A DNA stretch of 64,000 bases, from the NCBI GenBank assembly GCA_016712675.1, contig JADJQR010000001.1:2790001-2854000 (forward strand), written 5' to 3'. Positions 27,970 through 36,783 of the stretch are shown here, piece after piece. The first letter of the stretch is position 1. Each line of letters begins with the position of its first letter. The position numbers and the translations under genes were made by a program. The notes beneath the pieces are model-generated. The model did not search any database. It was given only the letters and a program-made list of their open reading frames with translations, and had not been told where the DNA came from. The stretch is from a bacterium (GTDB lineage: Bacteria; Krumholzibacteriota; Krumholzibacteriia; LZORAL124-64-63).

Positions 27970-28378
27970 GTTGCGTACCGCTCCTGTCATCGAGCAGGTC
28001 TGTGATGGTCGTGGACGCGAACGCCTCCTCGGTGCGCGCCAAATCGTCGTCCAATTTCCGGTGCAGGGCGCACAGGTTCGAACCGTGGCTCGCCAAACCC
28101 AACGGACACGATTGAATCCTCTGCAGAGGATCCACCGCGTTGACCACCTCGAGGACTCGAATGTCCGCCGGATCCCGCGCAAGGCGGAATCCGCCGCTCC
28201 GCCCCGGACTCGAGGTTACCAGACCCGCGCGGGTGAGCTTCTGGAGAACCTTTGACAGGTAGCCGCTCGGCACCTGGATGGCTTCCGAGATCTTCTTCGT
28301 TCCCTGCTGACTGTCGGGCGTGAGAGCCAGCCATACCACCGCACGAAGCGCGTATTCCGTCGTCTGGGAGATCATCAT
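27953..28378 (-). CDS. Rrf2-family transcriptional regulator
   Basis: The 141-residue protein has the Rrf2 winged helix (TTEYALRAVVWLAL, VPSGYLSKVLQKLTRAGLV, GRSGGFRLAR) and a loop with two cysteines (SCPLGL, NLCALH) rather than the three of NsrR, so cluster binding is uncertain. It is divergent from ric and norB with a palindrome between, so it probably senses NO, iron-sulphur status or redox and controls the NO-detoxifying genes. Two consecutive ATGs (28378, 28375) follow AGGAGG. The end of the gene runs into a DUF6448 remnant and the last residues may not be original. Confidence 0.85.
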   Translation of the reverse strand: MMISQTTEYALRAVVWLALTPDSQQGTKKISEAIQVPSGYLSKVLQKLTRAGLVTSSPGRSGGFRLARDPADIRVLEVVNAVDPLQRIQSCPLGLASHGSNLCALHRKLDDDLARTEEAFASTTITDLLDDRSGTQPLCES

Positions 28379-28402
28379 CGTGCTTTTCGCCTCCTGGTTC
28401 CC

Positions 28403-28421
28403 GGTATAACTAAATTATACC
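28403..28421. promoter_or_regulatory. palindromic operator between rrf2 and ric
   Basis: GGTATAA (28403-28409) and TTATACC (28415-28421) form a perfect dyad around CTAAA. A related half, ATACTAAATTAAAC, recurs about 34 bases on, and GACGTCCAGGTT / GATGTCCAGGTT are repeated with the same phasing. The AT-rich block in a GC-rich genome between divergent genes fits a binding site for the adjacent Rrf2 protein. Confidence 0.6.
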
Positions 28422-28518
28422 TTGACGTCCAGGTTGGCAATACTAAATTAAACTGCACATAGATGTCCAGGTTAAATTCCATTTCGCCTGGATGACATCC
28501 GAACTGGAGGAAAGCGTC

Positions 28519-29258
28519 ATGGCTCATTCGACCGAAAGCACTGTCGGCGAGCTCGTCGCCGAGGGAATTCATCGGGCGCGGGTCTTCGAGACCTACGGTA
28601 TCGACTATTGCTGTGGCGGCAAGACGACCCTGGCGGAAGCGTGCCGGAAAGCAGGCTGCACTCCCGATGAAGTGGCCGCCGCTCTCGACGCGGCCGACCA
28701 GGACACCGCCCAAGCCGGTTCGGATACGACCGACTGGCGGGCGACCAGCCTGACGAAGCTCACCACACATATCGTGCAGACCCACCACGCGTTCATGAAG
28801 CGCGAACTCCCGCGGATCGCGGACCTCCTGGCCAAGGTCAGGAACGCCCACGGGGAGAATCACCCCGAGCTTGCGGACCTGGCCCAGGTCTACGGCGCCC
28901 TGCGTGCCGGCTCGAGGCGCATCTCGCGAAGGAGGAGCAGGTGCTATTCCCCCTGATCCAAGAGATGGAAGCGACCCGGCGGGCCGGCACCGCTCATTGC
29001 GGCTCGGTGGGCAACCCCATCGGTGTCATGGAGCGTGAGCACGACAGCGCCGGCGTCGCGCTGGGCCTGATGCGCCAGTTGACCGACGACTACACCGTGC
29101 CCCAGGACGGCTGCGCCACCTTCGCGGCCCTGCTCGACGGGCTCGCTACCATCGAACGCGACCTGCACGAACACATCCACAAGGAGAACAACATCCTCCA
29201 CCCCCGCGCCGCCAGGCTCGAGGCCGATCTCCTCGCTGCCGCCCAGGGCGGGGCGTAA
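28519..29258 (+). CDS. ric: iron-sulphur cluster repair di-iron protein, frameshifted
   Basis: RIC/ScdA/YtfE proteins repair iron-sulphur clusters damaged by NO. The N-terminal ScdA domain is clear (VFETYGIDYCCGGKTTLAEA), then hemerythrin-like histidines: THHAFMKRELPRI, KEEQVLFPLI, MEREHDSAG and LHEHIHKENNILHP. The frame is lost at about 28907-28911 (GCCGGCTCGAG); adding one base restores AELEAHLAKEEQ. The start is ATG 28519 after GGAGG. The gene sits 24 bases before norB and divergent from an Rrf2 regulator, the expected setting for NO stress. Confidence 0.88.
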
Positions 29259-29282
29259 TACCGAAAGGAAAGGGACGACGTC

Positions 29283-31560
29283 ATGGCATACCGCAAGCTC
29301 TGGTTGACCTTCGCCATCGTGGTGGTCGTTTCGTTCGCGGTGCTGGGCTGGTTTGGTCGCGAGATCTACCGGCAGGCGCCACCCGTACCCGACAGGATCG
29401 TCACCACCGATGGCCGCGTGCTGTTCACCGGCGACGATATCCGCGACGGGCAGAACGTCTGGCAGTCCACCGGCGGCCAGGAACTCGGCTCAGTCTGGGG
29501 CCATGGCGCCTACGTGGCGCCGGACTGGTCGGCGGACTGGCTGCACCGCGAGGCCGTGCATATCCGCGACCAGTGGGCGCGCGAGGACTTCAGCCGCGAA
29601 TTCGCTGCGCTCGGTCCCGAAGAGCAGGCAGCCCTCGAGGCCCGGCTGCAGGGGCTGCTGCGGAGGAATACCTACGATCCGCAGACCGGCGACCTGGTCG
29701 TCTCGGCCGAACGTGCGGCGGCCATGTCCGCCGTGGCCGACCACTACCGCAGCCTGTTCGGGGACGACCCGGCCCTGGCGGACCTGCGCGAGTCGTACGC
29801 CATGCGCACGCCTACCGTCGAGGGCGCCGACCGGCTCGACGACCTGACGGCCTTCTTCTTCTGGGCCGCCTGGGCCTGCGTCACCGAGCGCCCCGGCTCG
29901 GAAGTCACCTACTCCAACAACTGGCCGCCCGACGCCACGGTGGGCAACCGCCCCACCGGCGCCCTGATCCTGTGGACGGGCTTCTCGGTGATCCTGCTGC
30001 TGGCCGGCATCGCCGCCCTCGGCTGGTACTACGCCGCCAACCGCGAGGACGAACTCGACCCGACCACCCTGCCGGGCTCGGATCCCTTGACGGCCCTCCA
30101 GCCCACTCCCCTCCATGCAGGCCACCCTCAAGTACTTCTGGATCGTCTGCGCCCTGTTCGTCGTGCAGATCATCGCCGGCGTGGTCACCGCCCACTTCGG
30201 CGTCGAGGGCGCGGGCTTCTACGGCCTGAGCCTGGACAACATCCTGCCCTACAGCGTGGCCCGCACCTGGCACGTGCAGCTGGGCATCTTCTGGATCGCC
30301 ACCTCGTGGCTCGCGACCGGCCTGTTCATCGGCCCGGCCGTCTCCGGACACGAGCCGCGTTTCCAGCGCCTGGGCGTGAACGTGCTCTTCGGCGCGCTGA
30401 TCGTCGTGGTCGGCGGCTCGCTGACCGGCCAGTGGCTGGGCGTGATGCAGAAGCTGGGCCTGGTGGAGAACTTCTGGTTCGGCCACCAGGGCTACGAGTA
30501 CGTCGACCTCGGCCGCCTGTGGCAGATCCTGCTACTGGTGGGACTGCTGCTGTGGCTGGTGCTAATGGTGCGCGCCCTGCTGCCCGCCCTGCGCAGGAAC
30601 GACGAGAACCGCTCCCTGCTGACCATGCTCGTCATCTCGTGCGTGGCCATCGCCGGATTCTACGGTGCCGGCCTGATGTGGGGCCGCCAGACCAACCTGG
30701 CCATGGCCGAGTACTGGCGCTGGTGGGTGGTGCACCTGTGGGTCGAGGGCTTCTTCGAGGTCTTCGCCACCGTGGTCATCGCTTTCCTCTTCGTTCGCCT
30801 GGGCCTGCTGCGCGTGCGGCTGGCCACCGCCGCCGCCCTGTTCTCCACCAACGTGTTCCTGGCCGGCGGCATTATCGGCACCTTCCACCACCTGTACTTC
30901 ACCGGAACGCCGACGGCGGTCCTCGCCCTGGGCGCGACGTTCTCCGCGCTGGAAGTGGTCCCGCTGGTGCTGCTGGGCTTCGAGGCCTATCACAACCTGA
31001 AGATCAGCAAGGCCACCGAGTGGCTCAGGGCCTACAAGTGGCCCATCTACTGCTTCGTCGCGGTGGCGTTCTGGAACCTGGTCGGCGCGGGCATCTTCGG
31101 ATTCCTCATCAACCCGCCCATCGCGCTGTACTACATGCAGGGGCTGAACACCACGCCGGTGCACGGCCACACGGCGCTGTTCGGCGTGTACGGCATGCTC
31201 GGCATCGGGCTGATGCTCTTCGTGCTGAAAGGCCTGGCGGCGCGCCGGATCTGGAAGGACGGCGTGATCCGCTTCGCTTTCTGGGCCATCAACATCGGCC
31301 TGCTGCTGATGGTGCTGATCAGCGTGTTGCCTGTGGGCCTGGCCCAGACCCTGGCCAGCGTCAAGCACGGCCTCTGGTACGCCCGCTCGGCCGAGTTCAT
31401 GCAGCAGGACTACATGCAGACCCTGCGCTGGCTGCGGGTGATCGGCGACACGATCTTCGCCGTGGGCGTGCTGGCCCTCGCGTACTTCGTGGCCGGGCTG
31501 AAGACGGGGTGGTCCCTGAAGCTGGGCCATGATCTGCCGGAAAGGACGAGCCATGAGTGA
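29283..31560 (+). CDS. norB: quinol-dependent nitric oxide reductase, frameshifted
   Basis: This is a single-subunit qNor: an N-terminal NorC-like extension with one TM helix and no haem c site (residues 1-250, including DDIRDGQNVWQSTGGQELGS), fused to a NorB haem-copper core. The core has ARTWHVQLGIFWIATSWL, VVHLWVEGFFEVF (with the catalytic glutamate region), IIGTFHHLYFTG and HGHTALFGVYG. It reduces NO to N2O with quinol in the inner membrane. One extra C in the run at 30108-30111 splits the gene; removing it gives TPSMQATLKYF. Total length is about 758 residues, normal for qNor. It follows ric and its stop overlaps the next gene's ATG. Confidence 0.92.
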
Positions 31561-32158
31561 AACGCTTCTTGACCAGAGAAAACGGAAGAACCTGCCGAAG
31601 CACATGATCCTTTAGCTGCATAAGGGCGATGCGCCGGACGCCGTGCGTCCCCAGCTCGTGCGGCTGCTGGGAAGGGTCCAGTACGAGGAGGTCGTCAAGG
31701 TCGAGCAGGAGCACATCAACGAGGGCCTTCCCGCCGACGAAGCGCTGAAGCTCGGCGACATCCATACCCAGGCCCTGCGGGGCGCGATCGACGATGGCGG
31801 GGACAAGGACGTCCCCGCCGGCCACCCCATCGACGTGTTCCAGAAGGAGAACAAGGCTTTGGCCTGGGCGGTTTCCCAGCTGGAGGGGATCTTCGCAGAG
31901 TTGCAGGCGCTTCTCGAGGGCGCGGACCCCCAGCCCCTGCTCCACGACATTCGCGTGCGGTTCAACGCGCTGATGGACGTCGAGGAGCACTACCTGCGCA
32001 AGAAGTGCGCTTGCCCCCAACCTTGGACCAGATCAGCTAACATTTGCGGGAGTTGTCGCGGCGGTAGCAGCACGCCCGGGCGGGGCGGTGAAGTCGCCAC
32101 AGGTTCAATCTCCGGAACCGGCAAGTATGGCGGCCCCACACGTGACGGGTCGGACTAG
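31553..32158 (+). pseudogene. DUF438/hemerythrin-like gene with an internal amber codon
   Basis: The frame starts at ATG 31553 inside the norB stop (MSETLLDQRKRKNLPKHMIL), meets TAG at 31613-31615, then continues in the same frame with LHKGDAPDAVRPQL, YEEVVKVEQEHINEG, GDIHTQALRGAI, AGHPIDVFQKENKAL and MDVEEHYLRKK. This is a DUF438-type sequence with hemerythrin-like histidines. After about 32005 the frame no longer resembles the family. Such genes often accompany qNor and ric under NO control. One base change (for example CAG or GAG to TAG) would explain the stop. Confidence 0.65.
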
Positions 32159-32258
32159 GGAGATGGGACTTGAACCTCCAGGATCGCACCCATGCTGGAC
32201 TCACAATGACAGGGCCGCCTCCCCGAATAAAGACGGCCTTGACATGGGTCACTCCATA

Positions 32259-33008
32259 TCAACGATAGAGCGCCTTCACGCGTGACCAGCTGGTCCCTTC
32301 GAGCGCGACGGCGTTCTCCGGGCAGATTTCGAAGCGCCGCTGCTGGGTGTTGCTGCCGGACATGCCGGCCAACGCGCCGCCGGGCGCACCGATGAAGTCG
32401 ATACGGTGCGTGATATCGAAATAGCCCGACACCGCCCAGCCGCTGCCGGTCGAAACCAGCTGGATCTGCCCCGGCGAAGGCATGCCGTAATTGTAACCGC
32501 CGGCGATGCGCAGCAGGTCGAAATCGGGATCGCCCACACCCACGATCTGCCCGTTCAGCCAGTTGAACAGCGCCACGGCGGTTTGCACGGGCGCAAACGC
32601 GGCGCGCGGTGCGAAGATGAATAGGTTGTTATTGAAACCGCTTAAGGGAACGGTGATCGAGCGGTTGAAACCCGACAGCGCGCCGGTACCGGTCATTTGC
32701 ATCACGCACTGGCCTTCCCACGCGCTCGCGGTCCCGCCGAGCGAGCCGCCCGGCAACTCGTTCACGTTGGTGAAATTGCCGATCGAGGCTGCAATCTGGA
32801 TCGTGGTACCGGCCGGCAGGCCGTCGGTGATCTCGGTATTGCCCAGGTACACACAGGTGGAGGCGACCGTGCTCTCGGGCGGCAGCGTGGCGGTGCCGAA
32901 ACCGTTGTCGGGGACGATGCAGCACTCGCCGAGCGCGGCGGCGGGGATGGCGGCAAGGACGGTGATCACGGCGGCCAACTGCAGGGTGTGGGCGAACATG
33001 CGATACAT
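32259..33008 (-). CDS. exported protein with W-x-x-V-K-x-L-Y-R tail
   Basis: From ATG 33008, behind AGGAGG, the product has 249 residues: a signal peptide (about 1-27), then a beta-rich domain with two early cysteines (GECCIVPDNGFGT), a central ITVPLSGFNNNLFIFAP and a late CPENAVALEG. It ends SWSRVKALYR, the same tail type as the 182-residue protein at 24109-24657. No FlgD-type domain is present. Function is unknown, presumably extracellular. It stands alone between the nitrosative-stress and nos clusters. Confidence 0.65.
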   Translation of the reverse strand: MYRMFAHTLQLAAVITVLAAIPAAALGECCIVPDNGFGTATLPPESTVASTCVYLGNTEITDGLPAGTTIQIAASIGNFTNVNELPGGSLGGTASAWEGQCVMQMTGTGALSGFNRSITVPLSGFNNNLFIFAPRAAFAPVQTAVALFNWLNGQIVGVGDPDFDLLRIAGGYNYGMPSPGQIQLVSTGSGWAVSGYFDITHRIDFIGAPGGALAGMSGSNTQQRRFEICPENAVALEGTSWSRVKALYR

Positions 33009-33407
33009 GCGGGACCTCCTGGCAATGAAAAAGCACACGACCTGCCGCAAAGTGTATCAGATCTACCCGATATTGGTGGTTTTATTTTCTGGCGCCGCAC
33101 CTCAGTCGCCGGACTGGCCGCCAAGCCGTCAACTGTCCGTGTGACAAAGTACTGCCAGGTAGAGCGGGCTTGTCGCCCTTCACATCCTCACCCTGCGCCT
33201 CCAAGTCGAAGCCTTGCATCGAACGGCTCGGCGGCCATGGCTCAGGACCGCCGGGATCGCCCCAGCATGCACAGATGCGCCCTCGGTGACCGTCACGAAA
33301 CGGTGGTCGGTTCCACCGAACGGTACAATCTCTCGCCGAATGGACTAATCGGGACACAGGCACATGGGCGAAGGAAACTTCGGGCGAGCAGCGTTTCGGC
33401 CGGGCGG
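33009..33407. other. intergenic region after the nos operon
   Basis: No gene is supported. It contains the promoter side of the exported-protein gene at 32259-33008 and the 3' side of the nos operon. No clear hairpin terminator was found. Confidence 0.4.
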
Positions 33408-33869
33408 CTAGACTCCTGGCTCGGAGCACGCGCCGGCAGCGCCCGGCTTGCACGACTCCGACTCGAACCGCCGCGACTTGAGGTCACCTATCGTGGTCGT
33501 CGTCAGCATCGCACTGAACGCATCGCGAATCCCGACCCAGCTGCCATGCAGTGCGCAGGGGTGGCCGTCGTCGCACTCGGGCAAGCCGAAGATGCAGGCC
33601 GGGATACCCTCGGAACGGTCGCCCTCGAACACGCGCACGACATCGATCAGAGGGCGGCCAAAAGCGTCCGGCCGCAGGCGCGAGCCGCCGCCCCAGCCCT
33701 TGCGCGACTCAACGAATCCGCTCTTGCGGAGCTGGTTGAGGATCTTCGACAGGTAGTTGGCCGGGATGCCGATCTCGCGCGCGATCTGCTCGTGCGGCAC
33801 GAGCGGCTCGTCGTTCCGGGCCAGATAGCCCAGGATGTGCAGCGCGTAACGCGTCGTCAGGTTGACCAT
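33408..33869 (-). CDS. NsrR-like Rrf2 regulator at the end of the nos operon
   Basis: The 153-residue protein (ATG 33869) has the Rrf2 winged helix (TTRYALHILGYLARND, PANYLSKILNQLRKSGFV, GGGSRLR) and three cysteines in ACIFGLPECDDGHPCALH, close to the NsrR spacing that holds an NO-sensitive iron-sulphur cluster. It starts five bases after the stop of the membrane-protein gene, so it is probably the last gene of the nos operon. It likely feeds back on the palindromes at 40740-40804. An open extension upstream to 33941 lies inside the previous gene and is not needed. Confidence 0.85.
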   Translation of the reverse strand: MVNLTTRYALHILGYLARNDEPLVPHEQIAREIGIPANYLSKILNQLRKSGFVESRKGWGGGSRLRPDAFGRPLIDVVRVFEGDRSEGIPACIFGLPECDDGHPCALHGSWVGIRDAFSAMLTTTTIGDLKSRRFESESCKPGAAGACSEPGV

Positions 33870-33874
33870 GCCGT

Positions 33875-34534
33875 TCAGCAATCCCCGGCACCCGCCTCTC
33901 CCGCTCCGGAGACCGGGCGCGCGCCGCGCAGGAAGAACCACCCCGTCAGGAAGATGACGCCGGCGGCATAGAGCCCCACGAGAAATGTGCCGGCCAAAGG
34001 ATAGGATTGCGTCGTGAAATTCGCAATCTGCTTGGTGCCGATAACCACGGGCATGAACGGCTTGAGTTTAAGCGCCGCCGTCGGGTCCAGGTCGTGCCCG
34101 TACCGGTAGAGCATGAGGACGAAGCGCGCGAAGAAGAACAAGGTCATATACGAGATCATCACGCTCAGATCGACCAGGTCGCGCACGCGCCCGAGCACGG
34201 CCACCCGCAGGGTCAGCAGCGCCAGGGCACCAAAGGCGAACGGGATCCAGCCCAGCTCGGGCACGGTGCTGCGCTCGAGCTTGTGCATGCCGATGTAGTG
34301 ATTGAGCGCGTTGAGCTCAGCCACATCGTGCCCGTTGTTCCCGCCATCCAGCTTGTAGGCATAGATGTCCATGTGCAGCCCGCGCGGGTACTGCGGGGCG
34401 CGCATGGCGATGCGCCAGAGCGGGAAAAAGAAACTGAAGCCAAGCGGGATTATCAGCGCCACCAGCAGCCAGCGTTGCCGCGCGCGCAACGAACCGCCGA
34501 GTACTGTCTGGAAATCGCGCAGGATCCGCTTCAT
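33875..34534 (-). CDS. nos-cluster membrane protein of unknown function
   Basis: The 219-residue protein (ATG 34534) has about five predicted membrane helices: ALIIPLGFSFFFPLWRIAM, a long extracytoplasmic loop, IPFAFGALALLTLRVAV, ISYMTLFFFARFVLML, and a C-terminal pair ending VIFLTGWFFLRGA. The loop holds the distinctive LHMDIYAYKLDG and ELNALNHYIGMHKLE, with several His and Met residues that could bind copper. Similar membrane proteins occur in clade-II nos clusters, where their role is not settled; electron transfer or copper delivery are candidates. It follows nosY by about 43 bases. Confidence 0.7.
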   Translation of the reverse strand: MKRILRDFQTVLGGSLRARQRWLLVALIIPLGFSFFFPLWRIAMRAPQYPRGLHMDIYAYKLDGGNNGHDVAELNALNHYIGMHKLERSTVPELGWIPFAFGALALLTLRVAVLGRVRDLVDLSVMISYMTLFFFARFVLMLYRYGHDLDPTAALKLKPFMPVVIGTKQIANFTTQSYPLAGTFLVGLYAAGVIFLTGWFFLRGARPVSGAGEAGAGDC

Positions 34535-34577
34535 CGTCCAGCATCCTTCCTGGCCGGACCGCCGGTCCGGCTGCGAA

Positions 34578-35421
34578 TCAAGTGAGGTCCTGCCGCCGGA
34601 ACCGCCGCAGCGCCAACCACCAGCAGCCGGTGCCCAGCAAGGCCGGCCAGAGCACGCCCAGCAGCAGCAGCGACTGGGCACCAACCTGGTGGGACAGGTA
34701 GAAGCCGACCGGCCCCAGCACCGACAACGTGGGCTCGGCCGACGAGAGCAGCGCCAGGCGGCTGGCCTCGACGGGGGTTCAAAGCGGCCAGCACGAACAC
34801 GCTCTGCGGATTCAAGCGCCACTGGAGCATCACGCCGATGAGCAGGAAGTCCAGCAGCGCCACCGACGCCACCCAGATGCCCAGCAGGATCATCACGGCC
34901 TTGGCCTGGTTGCGCACGAAGGTCGAGACGGCCAGGCCGCCGCCAGTGAAGGCCCAGATCAGCGCCGAACACACCACGAGACCCCGACCCAGGAAGCCCC
35001 AGGCAGGTGCACTGCCCAGGCCCAGCCAGCCGATGAGCGCGACCAGCGCCATCAGGGCGACAAACGGCACCAGCAGCACGCCGTAGCGCACGAACGTTAC
35101 GCCCAGGAAGTACTCGTCGCGCGTGACGGGATGACTGAAGACGAGCTCGAGCGTGCCGTCGTCCTGCGCGCGGTTGATCACCTGCGCCGTTGCCGACAGC
35201 GACAGCAATGGCAGCAGCAGCACCAGCGCGTGGCTCATCGACAGCAGCACACGCCCCAGGCCGGTGAACCCGAGCACAGTCGACTCGCGCAGGCCGACCA
35301 GCAGGAACAGCACTGCCAACGCGCCATACAGCAGCAGGCAGAAGACGAGCCAGCGCGAACGGAGCACGTCGCCGAGGTCCAGGCGCGCCAGCGCCAAGGT
35401 GCGCGCGCGGTCAATGCGCAT
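34578..35421 (-). CDS. nosY: NosY ABC permease, frameshifted
   Basis: NosY is the membrane part of the NosFY transporter needed for maturation of the copper-sulphide site of N2O reductase. Six membrane segments are visible, with the typical VINRAQDDGTLELVFSHPVT and RDEYFLGVTFVRYG. As assembled, the frame is lost at a five-G run (plus strand 34773-34777); removing one base gives LNPVEASRLALLSSAEPTLS and continues to a stop at 34578 in WWLALRRFRRQDLT. The start is ATG 35421, overlapping the nosL end by 11 bases. Confidence 0.88.
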
Positions 35422-35884
35422 GGGTCGCCTCCCCGTCCGTGGCGCCGGAGCGCGCGCCGCACGATGCCCGCACCGCCACCGCAGCCTGCGCCCCCGGGGC
35501 ACCCGCCTCAACGGCACCCAGGTCGTAGCCCATCGGCGACGGACCGGCTTCAATGAACGCCGCGTCGGCCTCGGCCAGCCAGCGCTCCTCGCGAAGATGC
35601 CGGTAATAGATCGCATGGACCGGCACGGCATTGCCGGCCGCGAACCGGAACAGGCAGCCGGGGTCGTCGAAGTTCAGGACCTGCCCGTCCTTCAATTGCA
35701 TCTGCGCGGCGTAGGCGGGCTCACTCACCGACATGCGGCACTCGGCGCACGGCGTGTGGTCCCAGACCACGTCGGCGGGTCCCTGCGGCAACGCCTCGGA
35801 ACGCCGGATGAAATCCGCAATGACCGCGACCGTGATCCCCGCAACGATGACCACTGGCAGCAACCGGCGACGACGGACACTCAT
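35411..35884 (-). CDS. nosL: NosL copper chaperone
   Basis: The 157-residue protein (ATG 35884 after GGAGGGG) has one N-terminal membrane helix or signal (8-25) and the NosL motif CAECRMSVSEPAYAAQ (C-x2-C-x-M). YAAQMQLKDGQVLNFDDPGCL and the Met/Tyr-rich SPMGYDLGA follow. NosL binds Cu(I) and supplies it to NosZ. It is usually a lipoprotein; here no lipobox is seen, so it may be anchored by its helix. The start overlaps the nosF stop (ATGA). Confidence 0.92.
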   Translation of the reverse strand: MSVRRRRLLPVVIVAGITVAVIADFIRRSEALPQGPADVVWDHTPCAECRMSVSEPAYAAQMQLKDGQVLNFDDPGCLFRFAAGNAVPVHAIYYRHLREERWLAEADAAFIEAGPSPMGYDLGAVEAGAPGAQAAVAVRASCGARSGATDGEATHAH

Positions 35885-36783
35885 GCAATCCCCTCCCGGC
35901 CCCGGGGCGGCTCGGCGACGGGGTCCTCGACCAGGTCGAGGTCCCGCACTACCAGGTTCTCGAGATCGCCCTTCAGCACGCCCGACAGCTGGCGGACCAG
36001 CGCCAGCTTCTCCTCGTGCGCCACGGTGCGCGCCCAGCCTCGCCCGGCGCCCGCTCGAAACCCCAGCGCCCGCAACCAGGGCTCGTGCGCCGACCCGGCC
36101 AGGTAGACCTCGATGACGCCATGGCTGCGCGTGCCCAGGTAGTCGCCGACCGGGCCAGCGAAAGCGACCTGGCCGTTGTGCAGCCCGATCACATGGTCGA
36201 CCAGGTGCCGCACCTCCTCCAGGCGGTGCGAGCAGAGCAACAGGGTCGCCGCGCCGGCGCACTCGCCGACCAGTTCGTAGAAGACCTGCCTCGCCGCGGC
36301 GTCCAGGCTCGCGGTGGGCTCGTCCAGGATCAACAACGAAGACTCAGGGGCAAGCGCCAGCGCGATCAGCAGCTTCTGCTTCATGCCCCCGGAAAGCGCC
36401 CGGAACGGCTTTGCGGCCACGGCCGCGACGTCCAGGCCGAGACGGCCGGCCAGGTCTGTCACGCGGCCGGGCGGCAGGCGCCGGATGGTCTCGACCGAGC
36501 GCACGACCTCGCCCACGCTCGCACCCAACTGAGGCGCCACCTGCGGCACGTAGGCGATCCGCCGCGACAGCTCGGCGCGCCGGCCGCACGCGTCCAGACC
36601 GTCCAGTAACAGGGCGCCCTCGGCCTCGAGCAGCCCCATGAGCACACGTGTCAGCGTCGACTTCCCCGAACCGTTGGGCCCGATCAGCGCCACGCGGCTG
36701 CCGCCCACGATGGACAGCGTAAGGTTGTCGAGCGCGGCCACGCGCCCGAATCGCCGGGTGACCTTTTGCAACTCAATGTCCAC
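35881..36783 (-). CDS. nosF: NosF ABC ATPase
   Basis: The 300-residue ATPase has Walker A IGPNGSGKST, signature ALSGGMKQKL, Walker B LLILDEPTASLD and the switch histidine in LLCSHRLEE. The C-terminal 80 residues after the ATPase core are family-specific. NosF drives the NosY permease in assembly of the NosZ copper-sulphide centre. The start is GTG at 36783, overlapping the nosD end by 11 bases. Confidence 0.93.
   Translation of the reverse strand: MDIELQKVTRRFGRVAALDNLTLSIVGGSRVALIGPNGSGKSTLTRVLMGLLEAEGALLLDGLDACGRRAELSRRIAYVPQVAPQLGASVGEVVRSVETIRRLPPGRVTDLAGRLGLDVAAVAAKPFRALSGGMKQKLLIALALAPESSLLILDEPTASLDAAARQVFYELVGECAGAATLLLCSHRLEEVRHLVDHVIGLHNGQVAFAGPVGDYLGTRSHGVIEVYLAGSAHEPWLRALGFRAGAGRGWARTVAHEEKLALVRQLSGVLKGDLENLVVRDLDLVEDPVAEPPRGREGIA

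Noticed and set aside
30119-31532. Continuation of the first norB frame past the frameshift
   Set aside because: Beyond about 30111 this frame is Arg/Pro-rich shadow, while the other frame carries all NorB histidine motifs.
32157-32225. tRNA-like T-loop on the minus strand (GGTTCAAGTCC)
   Set aside because: The T-stem bases do not pair (GGAGG against CCCAT), no acceptor or anticodon stem could be formed, and no CCA follows. It is not a tRNA by this reading.
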